Of a stretch of DNA of 64,000 nucleotides, positions 34,735 to 43,672 are shown in pieces; position 1 is the first letter of the stretch, and every line of letters begins with the position of its first letter. The translations under genes were made by a program, and so were the position numbers. The notes beneath the pieces were generated by a model. That model did no database searches. It was not told the DNA's origin and saw only the letters and a program-made list of their open reading frames with translations. This stretch comes from GCA-2731375 sp964631725 (GTDB lineage: Bacteria > Pseudomonadota > Alphaproteobacteria > GCA-2731375). The DNA lies in assembly GCA_964631725.1 (NCBI GenBank), contig CAZVYX010000005.1:1-64000 (forward strand), written 5' to 3'.

Positions 34735-35876
34735 CAGACCGGTCCCGCGCCGCTATGGCGCAAATCCGGCCAACGATGCGGCCACATGCCGCCCCGCATC
34801 AAGGCATAAAGACAAATCGCCATGACCAGCGCGATGTTCAGATATAGCAGCGGGATCAAGGCCGGAATCTTGGCCGACAGACCGACCAGGCCCAGCCCAG
34901 CCCCGCGCAACAGGGCGATGCAGCCCACCGCCAAGACGATGCGCCAGCGTCGGCCCCGCCGGTTGAACTCACCCGTCAGGACCGCGGTCAGGGCAATCAG
35001 CGCGAACGCCAGGCTGTAGAGCGGCGAGGCCAGGCGGTCATGGCCCTCGGCGCGCATGCGGGCCGCGTTGGCCTGGTCGTCGGCGCCGGCGCCGGGCCAA
35101 AACAGTTCGTGCAAATAGCGTTCGCCCGGTTCCAGCCAGCGGTCATCGTCGCGCTGTACGAACTGGGTCAAGTCCAGGGCATAGCGGTCGAACTGCAACA
35201 GGGACAACTGCCCCGCGCCTTGATCAATTTGCTGCCGGTTGCCGTTGACCATGATGAAACGGGGTCCGGCCTCGGTCCGCACCATGGCGCCTTTCTCGGC
35301 GATCATGGTCACCGGGCGTTGCCGCTCGCGGCTATCGTGGACCAATATACCCAGCATCTCGCCACCCGATTGCCGGGCCCGGATATATACCGTCAGACTG
35401 TCGCCAATGGTGTTGAAGGTGCCTTCCTGCAACAACACGTAGGATAGGTTGGTGCGCAGCGAGGTCTTCATATCCTTGAACGCGCGCTGCCCCGTGGGCA
35501 TCAGATAGAGCGAGAGGAAATAGCCGACCAGGGTGGTCGCCAGCGCCAGGATCAAAGCCGGCCGTGCCAAGGCAAGATTGCTCAGGCCGGAGGCGCGCAT
35601 GACAACGATTTCACTGTCGCCATCCAGGTTGTTGTAGACGTAAAGCACGCCGGCGAACAGCGCGATGGGCAGAATAATGGTCAGCACACTGGGCAGGATC
35701 AGCAGGGTCAGCTGGCCAAAATACGAGGCCGAGAGCCCCTTATTGATGATCAGGTCGACAAAGCGCAGGGACTGGGTCAGCCAGATCACGCCGGTCAGCG
35801 ACAGGAGAAAGAACACAAACGGCCCCGTCAGTTGCCGAAGGATATATTTTTGCAGTCTGCGCACGCCGGGAATCAT
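34734..35876 (-). CDS. lptF: LPS export permease LptF
   Basis: Partner of LptG in the LptB2FG transporter. The 380-residue protein begins with the conserved YILRQLTGPFVFFLLSLTGVIWLTQSLRFVDLI, has VVMRASGLSNLALARPAL before the periplasmic domain (SYVLLQEGTFNTI, IYIRARQSGG-like segments) and ends with C-terminal membrane helices. First gene of the lptF-lptG-lptD operon; the 92 bases upstream hold its promoter. In many alphaproteobacteria pepA lies divergently there; here an SDR gene on the same strand precedes it. Confidence 0.95.
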   Translation of the reverse strand: MIPGVRRLQKYILRQLTGPFVFFLLSLTGVIWLTQSLRFVDLIINKGLSASYFGQLTLLILPSVLTIILPIALFAGVLYVYNNLDGDSEIVVMRASGLSNLALARPALILALATTLVGYFLSLYLMPTGQRAFKDMKTSLRTNLSYVLLQEGTFNTIGDSLTVYIRARQSGGEMLGILVHDSRERQRPVTMIAEKGAMVRTEAGPRFIMVNGNRQQIDQGAGQLSLLQFDRYALDLTQFVQRDDDRWLEPGERYLHELFWPGAGADDQANAARMRAEGHDRLASPLYSLAFALIALTAVLTGEFNRRGRRWRIVLAVGCIALLRGAGLGLVGLSAKIPALIPLLYLNIALVMAICLYALMRGGMWPHRWPDLRHSGAGPV

Positions 35877-35968
35877 ACAGCGAAGGGCGGCGGAATAACA
35901 GAAACAAGGCGGCCTTCATCCGGTCGCGCCGCTTCCGCCCCAGCGTTTTGGTGAAGGCCGGAAAACTC

Positions 35969-36745
35969 CTAAAACTTGTTATAGGCGCCGTCGATGATGA
36001 AGGTATCGCCGGAATGATAGGCCGAGGCGTCGGAGGCCAGATAGACCGCGATGCCGCCAAAATCCTCCTTCACGCCCCAACGCCGTTGGGGAATGCGCGG
36101 CAATACCGCCGCGGCGAATTTGTCCCAACCGAAGGCCGGTTCGGTCATCGGGGTTTCGATCCAGCCGGGCAGCACCGAATTGGCGGTGACGCCATGGCGC
36201 GCCATGCCCGCGGCAAGGGAAATCATCATCGATATCAAGGCGCCCTTGGTGGCGGCGTAATGCACGCTGCGCGGCGAGGACTCGATCGCGGCCAGGGACG
36301 CGGTGCCGATCAGGCGGCCGCCGCCTTCCCGTTCGGTCATATGCTTGGCGGCGGCCTGCAGGGTAAAAAACGCGCCGTCCAGATTGACATCCATGACCCG
36401 GCGCCATTCCTCCACCGGCATATCCTGGAAGGTTGCCGCCTCGGACCGGCCCGAAACGCCGGCGTTGGCGAAACAGCTATCGACCCGGCCGAAATGGGCC
36501 AGGGTTTCGGCAAAGGCCGCCCTGACCGCCGCCTGATCGGAAACATCGCAGATCTGCGCCAACGCCTTGCCGCCATGGCCTTGCAACTGCTCGAGCGCGG
36601 CGGCGTTTTTGTCCGCATTGGTACCCCAGATGCAAACATCGGCGCCGGCCTGGGCCATGGCATCGGCAAAGCCCAGGCCAATGCCGCTGTTGCCGCCCGT
36701 TACAAGCGCGACCTTGCCGCTCAGATCAAAAGGTTGGTAAGCCAT
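35969..36745 (-). CDS. SDR-family oxidoreductase
   Basis: The 258-residue classical short-chain dehydrogenase/reductase has the cofactor motif TGGNSGIG, the NAG motif in FANAGVSG, and the catalytic tyrosine and lysine in VHYAATKGA with a serine upstream (GTASLAAIES). The family interconverts hydroxyl and carbonyl groups using NAD(P)H. The substrate is unknown. It is 92 bases ahead of lptF on the same strand and 39 bases after moaE, without an evident functional link. Confidence 0.9.
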   Translation of the reverse strand: MAYQPFDLSGKVALVTGGNSGIGLGFADAMAQAGADVCIWGTNADKNAAALEQLQGHGGKALAQICDVSDQAAVRAAFAETLAHFGRVDSCFANAGVSGRSEAATFQDMPVEEWRRVMDVNLDGAFFTLQAAAKHMTEREGGGRLIGTASLAAIESSPRSVHYAATKGALISMMISLAAGMARHGVTANSVLPGWIETPMTEPAFGWDKFAAAVLPRIPQRRWGVKEDFGGIAVYLASDASAYHSGDTFIIDGAYNKF

Positions 36746-36784
36746 TACTGTTGTCCTCTACTACCCGGTTTTGTTGATATCTGA

Positions 36785-37267
36785 TTAGTCGGTCGATTCA
36801 TCTGTCCGCCAACGCGCGGCGGCGGCATCATCGTCCTGGCGGGCGGCGACCCAATTGCCCTCGCCATCGACCTCTTCCAGTTTCCAGAACGGTGCCTTGG
36901 TCTTCAGCCAATCCATCAGGAAGGCACAAGCCTCGAACGACGCCTCGCGATGGGCCGAGGTCGCGGCACACAGGACGATCCGGTCACCCGGCAGCAAGCG
37001 GCCATAACGGTGAATGATCAGAACCCGGTCCAAGGGCCAGCGGGCCAGCGCCTCGGCCTCCAACTTCAGTAATTGCCGTTCCGTCATGCCCGGATAATGT
37101 TCCAGCGTCATGGCGGACAATTCGCTGTTCCCGGCGATATCGCGGACCAGGCCGATGAAAGAGGCCACGGCGCCGACCTCGTGCCGGTCCCGGCTTAACG
37201 CAGCCAGCTCCGCGCCGGTATCGAAATCTTCCTGCTGTACCTTGATCATCGCGGGCTTGGCCGTCAT
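36785..37267 (-). CDS. moaE: Molybdopterin synthase catalytic subunit
   Basis: MoaE uses the MoaD thiocarboxylate to put the dithiolene sulfurs on cyclic pyranopterin monophosphate. The 160-residue protein has the family blocks VGAVASFIGLVRD, MTLEHYPGMTERQL, IIHRYGRLLPGDRIVLCAATSAHREASFEACAFLMDWLKTKAPFWKLE (in two parts), including the active-site lysine segment LKTKAPFWK. Its ATG overlaps the moaD stop codon by four bases, so the two are translated together. Confidence 0.95.
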   Translation of the reverse strand: MTAKPAMIKVQQEDFDTGAELAALSRDRHEVGAVASFIGLVRDIAGNSELSAMTLEHYPGMTERQLLKLEAEALARWPLDRVLIIHRYGRLLPGDRIVLCAATSAHREASFEACAFLMDWLKTKAPFWKLEEVDGEGNWVAARQDDDAAAARWRTDESTD

Positions 37268-37515
37268 CCACCCGTGACGGGTGGGAAAAAGGCAATTTCG
37301 TCATCCGGTCCAATGGCGGCATCGGCTTGGGCATAGTCCATATTGACGGCGCAGCGCACTGAATTGGGATCGGCAAAGGCTTCGGCGTGGCCGTCGGATC
37401 TTTGCGCCAGCCAGGACGCCAATTGTCCCGCCGTGGTGACCGAACTGGGCAGCTCCACCGTTTCCTCCGCCACGCCAATGCGGTCACGCAGCCAGGCAAA
37501 ATACAAAATTTTCAT
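37264..37515 (-). CDS. moaD: Molybdopterin synthase sulfur-carrier subunit
   Basis: The 83-residue ubiquitin-like protein begins KILYFAWLRDRIGV and ends FFPPVTGG; the terminal Gly-Gly is the thiocarboxylate carrier needed for molybdopterin synthesis with MoaE. Its ATG overlaps the moeA stop by four bases and its stop overlaps the moaE start by four bases, so all three are coupled. Confidence 0.95.
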   Translation of the reverse strand: MKILYFAWLRDRIGVAEETVELPSSVTTAGQLASWLAQRSDGHAEAFADPNSVRCAVNMDYAQADAAIGPDDEIAFFPPVTGG

Positions 37516-38774
37516 GAGGCTACCTCGTCAAAGGGGAGAAAATCCACCGCCTCGCCGGCTTTTACCCGGGTCACATCCTCGGCGATTTCAACCAGGCCAT
37601 GGGTCTGCACCAGGGAATTGATAATGCCCGAGCCCATGGGTCGGAACAGCACGGCGCGGGGACCCGCATCGACCTGATGCTCCAGCCGGGCCCGCAGCCA
37701 TTCCCGGCGCCCGGCCTTTTTCTCATAATCGAAATCAGCGGTGACGCGATAAAGCGCCGGCTCCAGGTCCACCGCACCGGCCAACCCCAGGATCAGCGGG
37801 CGGGCAAAGCGCAGAAAGCAGACCGTCGCGGCCACCGGATTACCGGGCAGGCCGACGAAGGCCGTCCCGCCAACCTGCCCCAGGGCCAGGGGCCGTCCCG
37901 GCTTGATCGCCAGACGCCAGAAATGCAGATGGCCGAGGGCCTCGACCGCGCCGCGCACGTGATCCTCGTCGCCGACCGAGACGCCGCCGGAAGTCAAAAG
38001 CAGATCATGCGTCTCCGCCGCCGCGCTCAGCCCCCGCCGTACCGCCGCCGCTTCATCGGGCAGAATACCCAGGTCGGAAACCTGGGCGCCGAGGCCGCCG
38101 GCCAACGCCATCAGGATCTGGCGGTTGGCATCATAGATCCCGCCCGTGGGCAGTTCCGCACCGGGTTCCACCAATTCGTCGCCGGTGGAGAACACCCCGA
38201 CCTTGAGGGGGCGGTAAACGGTCAGTTCGCCATAACCGACCGAAGCCGCCAGGCCCAGGTCCTGGGGCCGCAGCCGGCGGCCGCGGGCCAGCACCACGTC
38301 ACCCTTTTCCGTATCCTCGCCCATGCGCCGCCGGTTGGCGCCCGATTTCAGGCCTGGCGGTATGGTGATGTGATCGCCGGCCCGTTCCACATCTTCCTGC
38401 ATGACCACCGTGTCCGCGCCCTCGGGCATCACCGCGCCGGTGAATATGCGCACCGTGCCGCCGGCTTCAACGCGGCCGGCAAAGGGATGGCCGGCGGCGG
38501 AACGGCCGACCACGGCCAGCTGGGTCGGCGCCTCCGGGTTCAGATCCCCGTGACGCAGGGCATAGCCATCGACGGCCGAATTATCGTGCGGCGGCACGTC
38601 AAGGTTCGAGACCAGATCCTCCGCCAGGATCCGGCCCTGGGCCCGGGCCAGGGGCAGCCGTTCCAGTTGGTCCTGGGTCACCGCCACGATACGCTGGCGC
38701 AGCACGGCCAGGGCCTCCGCCGTGGACATCAAGTCCTCGACCTGGTTGAAACAATCGTCGGCTAGCTTGTTCAT
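37512..38774 (-). CDS. moeA: Molybdopterin molybdenumtransferase
   Basis: MoeA inserts molybdate into adenylated molybdopterin. The 420-residue protein shows the family order: PPHDNSAVDGYAL, AGTVRIFTGAVMPEGADTVV-like segment (FTGAVMPEGADTVVMQED), FSTGDELVEPGAELPTGGIYDANRQ, LLTSGGVSVGDEDHV and the closing VGLPGNPVAATV. Start at 38774 forms an ATGA overlap with the mobB stop. An upstream in-frame ATG (38798) lies inside mobB and is unlikely. Confidence 0.95.
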   Translation of the reverse strand: MNKLADDCFNQVEDLMSTAEALAVLRQRIVAVTQDQLERLPLARAQGRILAEDLVSNLDVPPHDNSAVDGYALRHGDLNPEAPTQLAVVGRSAAGHPFAGRVEAGGTVRIFTGAVMPEGADTVVMQEDVERAGDHITIPPGLKSGANRRRMGEDTEKGDVVLARGRRLRPQDLGLAASVGYGELTVYRPLKVGVFSTGDELVEPGAELPTGGIYDANRQILMALAGGLGAQVSDLGILPDEAAAVRRGLSAAAETHDLLLTSGGVSVGDEDHVRGAVEALGHLHFWRLAIKPGRPLALGQVGGTAFVGLPGNPVAATVCFLRFARPLILGLAGAVDLEPALYRVTADFDYEKKAGRREWLRARLEHQVDAGPRAVLFRPMGSGIINSLVQTHGLVEIAEDVTRVKAGEAVDFLPFDEVAS

Positions 38775-39286
38775 GATGCCGGCCCTTCGGAGCGACAAAA
38801 ATCGATGACAAAATCCGCCACCGCCTGGATATTGTCCAGATCCAGCAACGGCACGTTCAGGTCCGGGCCATCGGGACGATAGTTGGCGGCGAGGGCAATA
38901 AAACTCTCATCATCGCGGCATAACAAGGGCTTATTCAGGCCGTCGCGATGCACTTCCATCTTCAGGTGACCCTCGCCCTTGTAGCCTTCCACCAGGACCA
39001 GGTCCACCGGCGACATGCGTTCCAGCAGCTCCTCCAGTTTCGGCTCGCCCTCGTCGCGGTTCTCGTGCATCAGGGCCCAGCGGACCCCGGCGCTGATCAA
39101 CACCTCGGTCGCGCCGGCTTCGCGATGGCGGAAGGAATCCTTGCCCGGTTTATCCACATCGAAAGCGTGATGCGCATGCTTGATGGTCGAAACGCGCAGC
39201 CCCCGGGCCGTCAATTCCGGTATCAGCAGCGTCAACAACGTCGTCTTGCCGGCGCCGCTCCAGCCGGTTACACCCAACACCTTCAT
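38771..39286 (-). CDS. mobB: Molybdopterin-guanine dinucleotide biosynthesis adaptor MobB
   Basis: The 171-residue GTP-binding protein has a Walker A loop, VTGWSGAGKTTL, close to the N-terminus, then STIKHAHHAFDVDKPGKDS and LVLVEGYKGEGH, the MobB signature. It assists MobA in making molybdopterin guanine dinucleotide; mobA is not in the window. AAAGG stands seven bases before the ATG at 39286. It is separated from pgsA by ten bases and coupled to moeA. Confidence 0.94.
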   Translation of the reverse strand: MKVLGVTGWSGAGKTTLLTLLIPELTARGLRVSTIKHAHHAFDVDKPGKDSFRHREAGATEVLISAGVRWALMHENRDEGEPKLEELLERMSPVDLVLVEGYKGEGHLKMEVHRDGLNKPLLCRDDESFIALAANYRPDGPDLNVPLLDLDNIQAVADFVIDFCRSEGPAS

Positions 39287-39296
39287 CGCCATACCT

Positions 39297-39884
39297 TTAT
39301 GATTCGTCCGTTCCATCGGCCCGGGGCGCGTCGGCCGTGACATGATGCAGCCCGGCGCGCAGATAGTCATAGCCGGTGTAGATGGTGAACAAGGCCGCCA
39401 CCCACATGCCCAGCAGGCCGATTTTCATTACCGGAATTGCATCCCAGCCGGCGTCTCCCACGATCAGAAAACCGATCGCCAGCATTTGTATCGTCGTCTT
39501 CCACTTCGCCACCCGGCTAACCGGTACGCTGACCCGCAGTTCCGCCAGGAACTCGCGCAGACCCGAGACCAGAATTTCCCGGCACAGGATCACCACCGTG
39601 GGCAGGATTGTCCAATCGCCGATGCGGCCGACATACACCAGCATCAACAATGTGGCGGCAACAAGCAGCTTATCGGCGACGGGGTCAAGAAAGCGGCCCA
39701 GGCCGCTTTCCTCGCCCAGGCTGCGGGCCAGATAGCCGTCCAGGATATCGGTGATACCGGCGATTGTGAAAATGGCGAAGGCCAGCCAATTCGAAAGTGG
39801 CGAGGACAGATAAAAGGCACCGATCAACGCCGGAATCGCCAGAATCCGTGACAGGGTCAGAAGATTGGGTAGGGTCGTAATCAT
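39297..39884 (-). CDS. pgsA: CDP-diacylglycerol-glycerol-3-phosphate 3-phosphatidyltransferase
   Basis: PgsA makes phosphatidylglycerol phosphate at the inner membrane. The 195-residue protein starts at ITTLPNLLTLSRILAIPALIG and has the CDP-alcohol phosphatidyltransferase motif DGYLAR...GLGRFLDPVADK (DG-x2-AR-x8-G-x3-D-x3-D). It has about five membrane helices. The ORF opens earlier at 39971 but the conserved start is the ATG at 39884. It lies 87 bases after uvrC in the usual alphaproteobacterial order uvrC-pgsA. Confidence 0.96.
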   Translation of the reverse strand: MITTLPNLLTLSRILAIPALIGAFYLSSPLSNWLAFAIFTIAGITDILDGYLARSLGEESGLGRFLDPVADKLLVAATLLMLVYVGRIGDWTILPTVVILCREILVSGLREFLAELRVSVPVSRVAKWKTTIQMLAIGFLIVGDAGWDAIPVMKIGLLGMWVAALFTIYTGYDYLRAGLHHVTADAPRADGTDES

Positions 39885-39971
39885 GTTCTCAAATCGAAGT
39901 CCCCGCGCGATACCCGGGCCCCGGGGCGCGGCCTGAGTATAAGGATTTGGCGGTAAGGTGAAAGCATCCAC

Positions 39972-41963
39972 TCAACCTTCGGGATGAAAGAAGTCATAAA
40001 TTTTTTGCGCCAGGGCCTTGGAGACGCCCCTGGTGCCTTCCAGATCGGCCAGGCCGGCGCTTTCCACCGCCCGGGCGGAGCCGAAATGGTTCAACAAGGC
40101 CCGTTTGCGTCCGGGACCCACGCCGGGAATGCTGTCGAGGGCGGAACGGTCCATGCGTTTGGCCCGGCGCGCCCGGTGGGTGCCGATGGCAAAGCGGTGC
40201 GACTCATCACGCAGGCGCTGCAGAAAATACAGAACCGCGCTGCGCGGCGGCAGCGAAATCTCCGGCTTGTCGGGAAGATGGATCCGCTCCAGCCCGGCGT
40301 TGCGGTCCGGCCCCTTGGCGATCGCGGCCAGGGCGACGCCGCTTACGCCCAGATCCGCGAACACTTCACGTACCGCCTCCAGTTGGCCGACGCCGCCGTC
40401 GATCAGGACCAGATCCGGCCATTCGCCGGCCACGCGCGCGTCCTCATCCCGCCGATCGCCATCCTCCGCCGCCTCGGCGCTCTCCGCCGCGGCCTGGGCC
40501 TTCATCAAACGGGCGAAGCGGCGGTGCAGCACCTCGCGCATCATGCCGTAGTCATCGCCGGGGGTTAGGTCCTCGCCCTTGATGTTGAACTTGCGGTAGG
40601 CGTTTTTTTGGAAGCCTTCCGGTCCGGCGACGATCATGGCGCCAATGGCGTCGGTGCCCATGATATGGCTGTTGTCATAGACTTCGATGCGCCGTGGCGG
40701 GCTGTCCATGGCGAACAATTCAGCCAGGTCGTCCAACAGCCGGCGCTGGCTGGCGCTTTCCGCTAGGCGCCGGGCCAGGGCTTCCCGCGCGTTGGTCTGC
40801 GCATGCTGGACCAACTCCCGCCGCTGGCCGCGCTCGGGGCGGTGCAGGCGAACCTTGCGTTCCGCCTTGACGCTCAAGGCCTCGGCGATGAGGCCATGGT
40901 TTTCCGGCCATTCGTTGAGCAGGACCTCTCTGGGCGGCGGCTTGTCATCGTAAAACTGGCCAATGAAGGCGCCCAGAACCTCGGCCGGCGTCCGCTCCTT
41001 GCCATGGCTGGGAAAATAGGCCCGATTGCCCCAATTCTGTCCGGCCCGGAAAAAGAACACCTGGATGCAGCTTTGCCCCGCCTCCATATGGATCGTGATG
41101 ACGTCGGCCTCGGCCACGCTGGCAACATTGATGCCCTGATGGGCCTGGACATGGGACAGGGCGCGCAGACGGTCGCGGTAGACGGCGGCGGTCTCGAACG
41201 CCAACTCGGCGCTGGCGGCCTCCATCTTCTCGGACAGGCCAAGCTGGACCTGCCGGCTGCGCCCGGAGAGAAAGTCCCGCGCCTCCCGCACCAGTTCGCC
41301 ATAGCTGTCCCGGTCGATCCGGTCGACGCAGGGCGCCGTGCAGCGGCGGATCTGGTATTGCAGACAGGGCCGGGTACGGGCGGCGAAAATGCTATCGGAG
41401 CAGGAGCGCAGGGGAAAAGCCTTTTGCAGGGTGTTCAGCGTCTGGTTGACGGAGGTGGCGGAGGCGAAGGGTCCGAAATATTCCCCCTTGCGGTTGCGGG
41501 CGCCGCGATGCTTGGCCAGCTGCGGCCATTCATGGTCGCCGGTGATGATGATGAAGGGGAAAGATTTATCGTCGCGGAGCAGGATGTTGTAGCGCGGGCG
41601 CAGGCGCTTGATCAGATTCGATTCCAGCAGCAGCGCCTCGACCTCCGTGTGGGTCGTCACGACTTCCATGGCGCGGGTCTCGGCGATCATCCGGAGGGTT
41701 CGCGTGTTCAGTCCCGCAGGTTGGGCGTAGTTGCGTACCCGGTTCTTCAGATTCTTGGCCTTGCCGACGTACAGCACTTCGCCGTTGCCGGCCAGCATGC
41801 GGTAGACACCCGGCGCCGCCGGCATGGTCTCCAACGCCGCCCGGATCGCATCCCGGCCGTGCTCTATACCAGCTTCCGGCCGGCCATCGGCGGGCAGGTC
41901 CAGGGACTGAACAGTTGGTTTGTCGGCCTTTGCCATGGCGCTATTTTCCGCGCCTTTCGCCAT
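39972..41963 (-). CDS. uvrC: UvrABC excinuclease subunit C
   Basis: UvrC makes both incisions in nucleotide excision repair. The 663-residue chain has the GIY-YIG domain (PGVYRMLAGNGEVLYVGKAKNLKNRV) that cuts 3', a cysteine-rich part (CLQYQIRRCTAPC), the UVR motif for UvrB, the RNase H-like domain with RIEVYDNSHI and DLVLIDGGVGQL for 5' cutting, and two helix-hairpin-helix motifs at the end (LDSIPGVGPGRKRALLNHFG). Start at 41963 or at the in-frame ATG 41936. Upstream lies the 373-base gene-free tract. Confidence 0.96.
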   Translation of the reverse strand: MAKGAENSAMAKADKPTVQSLDLPADGRPEAGIEHGRDAIRAALETMPAAPGVYRMLAGNGEVLYVGKAKNLKNRVRNYAQPAGLNTRTLRMIAETRAMEVVTTHTEVEALLLESNLIKRLRPRYNILLRDDKSFPFIIITGDHEWPQLAKHRGARNRKGEYFGPFASATSVNQTLNTLQKAFPLRSCSDSIFAARTRPCLQYQIRRCTAPCVDRIDRDSYGELVREARDFLSGRSRQVQLGLSEKMEAASAELAFETAAVYRDRLRALSHVQAHQGINVASVAEADVITIHMEAGQSCIQVFFFRAGQNWGNRAYFPSHGKERTPAEVLGAFIGQFYDDKPPPREVLLNEWPENHGLIAEALSVKAERKVRLHRPERGQRRELVQHAQTNAREALARRLAESASQRRLLDDLAELFAMDSPPRRIEVYDNSHIMGTDAIGAMIVAGPEGFQKNAYRKFNIKGEDLTPGDDYGMMREVLHRRFARLMKAQAAAESAEAAEDGDRRDEDARVAGEWPDLVLIDGGVGQLEAVREVFADLGVSGVALAAIAKGPDRNAGLERIHLPDKPEISLPPRSAVLYFLQRLRDESHRFAIGTHRARRAKRMDRSALDSIPGVGPGRKRALLNHFGSARAVESAGLADLEGTRGVSKALAQKIYDFFHPEG

Positions 41964-42336
41964 CAGTCAATGGTCTTACGACAGGTGCGAAAAGGTTAAT
42001 AACCGATATCCACCTGATCTGTGGATAAGTGTGTGGGGAAGCCATTCCCGACGGCATCAAAGTGGCGGAATCCCGCCTGTTCGTCCACTTTGCACAAAAA
42101 ATAGGCAATTTTGCAACCCATTGAATTTAAACACAAAAAGCAAAACGCTCGGTAACGGTGCCTGTGCATTAGCAGCATGTAACCTGAACGTTACTGAAAC
42201 CCCGGCCATCCCAATGGCCTGTGCACAAAAACTCTGGCCTAACGGCGTTTTCACTCAGTTGTGAACAAGTCACCAAGCGCAGCGTGGCCATTATCGGACA
42301 ATATCAATCGGCATTACGCTTCTATTGTTGTGTTAT
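41964..42336. other. Gene-free A+T-rich tract with DnaA-box-like words
   Basis: No protein or RNA gene is convincing in these 373 bases between uvrC and the Ca2+/Na+ exchanger. TGTGGATAA (42020-42028) is the exact complement of the DnaA box TTATCCACA. TGTGCACAA (42220-42228) and TGTGAACAA (42260-42268) fit a looser DnaA box. Between them, about 42088-42150, is an A+T-rich stretch with runs of A and T. It must also hold the uvrC promoter. It could be a replication origin, or DnaA-responsive promoter DNA; neither is shown. Confidence 0.5.
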
Positions 42337-43386
42337 TCAACCAAGTAACTTGGCCGGCATGGACAGTATTTGTACGCTCTGTTTTACAGGCTTTGGTTGG
42401 GCGGCCTGTTTGGCATCGGTTTTAGGCATGCCGGACATGCCATGATACAGCGAAAGCACATAAATAAAGTAGGCGAGGGCAAGAAAGGCGCCGTAGCGCC
42501 GGCTGATGGGACGGCCGCGCAGCACGAACGGTGTTATCAGGATGGCGGCCGATAGCATGATCCACAAATCGTAGCGGACGACTTGCTCCGGTACGGGCAC
42601 CGTCCGCACCATCGACGTGATGCCAATGATGCCAAGAATATTGAATAGGTTGGATCCCACCACATTGCCAATCGCGACATCGCCGTGACGGCGGATGGCG
42701 GCGACAAGCGAGGTCGCCAATTCCGGCAACGAGGTGCCCAACGCGATCAGCGACAAGCCGATGGTTGCTTTCGACACGCCGGCCGCCAGGGCCAGCACCA
42801 CGGCGCCGTCTATCAGCAGGTCGGCGCCAACAATCAAGCCGGCGATGCCTATCAGGATAAAAGTCAGCGAAAGCCAGATTGAATGGGGCCGCGCGGCGAT
42901 GCCCTCGATCTCGTCAACAATGGCCTCGGCCGTGACCTCATTTTCCTCCCGTCCGGAAAAATACGACCAGGTCAAATAACCGCACAGCAGCGATGTCATG
43001 ATGGCGCCCTGCCAATTGAGAATTTGTCCGCTCAGGCACAACACAACGAAGGCGATGGAAATCGCGAACATGATGGCGCCATCCCGGCGGATGGCCTCAA
43101 CATCACAGGCGATCGGATAAATAATGGCCGGCAGACCCAGGACCAGTAGAATATTGGCGATGTTGGAGCCGATTACATTGCCAATCGCGATTTCCGGGGC
43201 ACCGCTTAAGACCGCATTCAGGCTGACGACCAGTTCGGGCGACGATGTGCCAAAGGCCACCACCGTCAGGCCGATGACCAAAGGCGGGACCGCCAGCCGT
43301 TGCGCCAGGGTAACCGCACCCCGGACCAGCACATCCCCGCCGATCAGAAGTAGCACCAGGCCACCGGCAACCATTAGATACGTCAT
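42337..43386 (-). CDS. CaCA-family calcium/sodium antiporter
   Basis: The 349-residue membrane protein has the two alpha-repeats of cation/Ca2+ exchangers: VVAFGTSSPELVVSLNAVLSGAPEIAIGNVIGSNI in the first half (GTSSPE and GNVIGSN) and ALGTSLPELATSLVAAIRRHGDVAIGNVVGSN in the second. About ten helices with a cytoplasmic loop (GREENEVTAEAIVDEIEGI) in the middle. It resembles E. coli YrbG. It exports Ca2+ in exchange for Na+ or K+; exact ions are not predictable. Confidence 0.92.
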   Translation of the reverse strand: MTYLMVAGGLVLLLIGGDVLVRGAVTLAQRLAVPPLVIGLTVVAFGTSSPELVVSLNAVLSGAPEIAIGNVIGSNIANILLVLGLPAIIYPIACDVEAIRRDGAIMFAISIAFVVLCLSGQILNWQGAIMTSLLCGYLTWSYFSGREENEVTAEAIVDEIEGIAARPHSIWLSLTFILIGIAGLIVGADLLIDGAVVLALAAGVSKATIGLSLIALGTSLPELATSLVAAIRRHGDVAIGNVVGSNLFNILGIIGITSMVRTVPVPEQVVRYDLWIMLSAAILITPFVLRGRPISRRYGAFLALAYFIYVLSLYHGMSGMPKTDAKQAAQPKPVKQSVQILSMPAKLLG

Positions 43387-43672
43387 GCCTCGACTTCACC
43401 GCTGGTTACCAGGTTGGAACAATCGCACGGCGCCTTCCACGCCGCTGGAAAAAACGGCTACAATGGCGCGCGCCCGTATTATATAGCTGCGAAGGCCGCC
43501 GCTTTGAAGGGGCTTTCCGAGAAGAATTCCATCTCACGCCCGGAACGCCGCCGCCAACGGACACAGGGCCGCGCGGGTGCTGCCCGCCCAGGGCTGGATA
43601 TGGACAAGGGCGATAGCCTCGGCTATGCCATTGCTGGCCTCCCTTATCGGGGCATCAGGACGCGGACACTGT
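43387..43672. other. Intergenic region with no confident gene
   Basis: The 286 bases between the divergently placed exchanger and HAD genes have one 92-codon frame (from 43414) that overlaps the HAD start and has no family resemblance or good ribosome site. I treat the region as promoter space for both genes. Confidence 0.4.
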
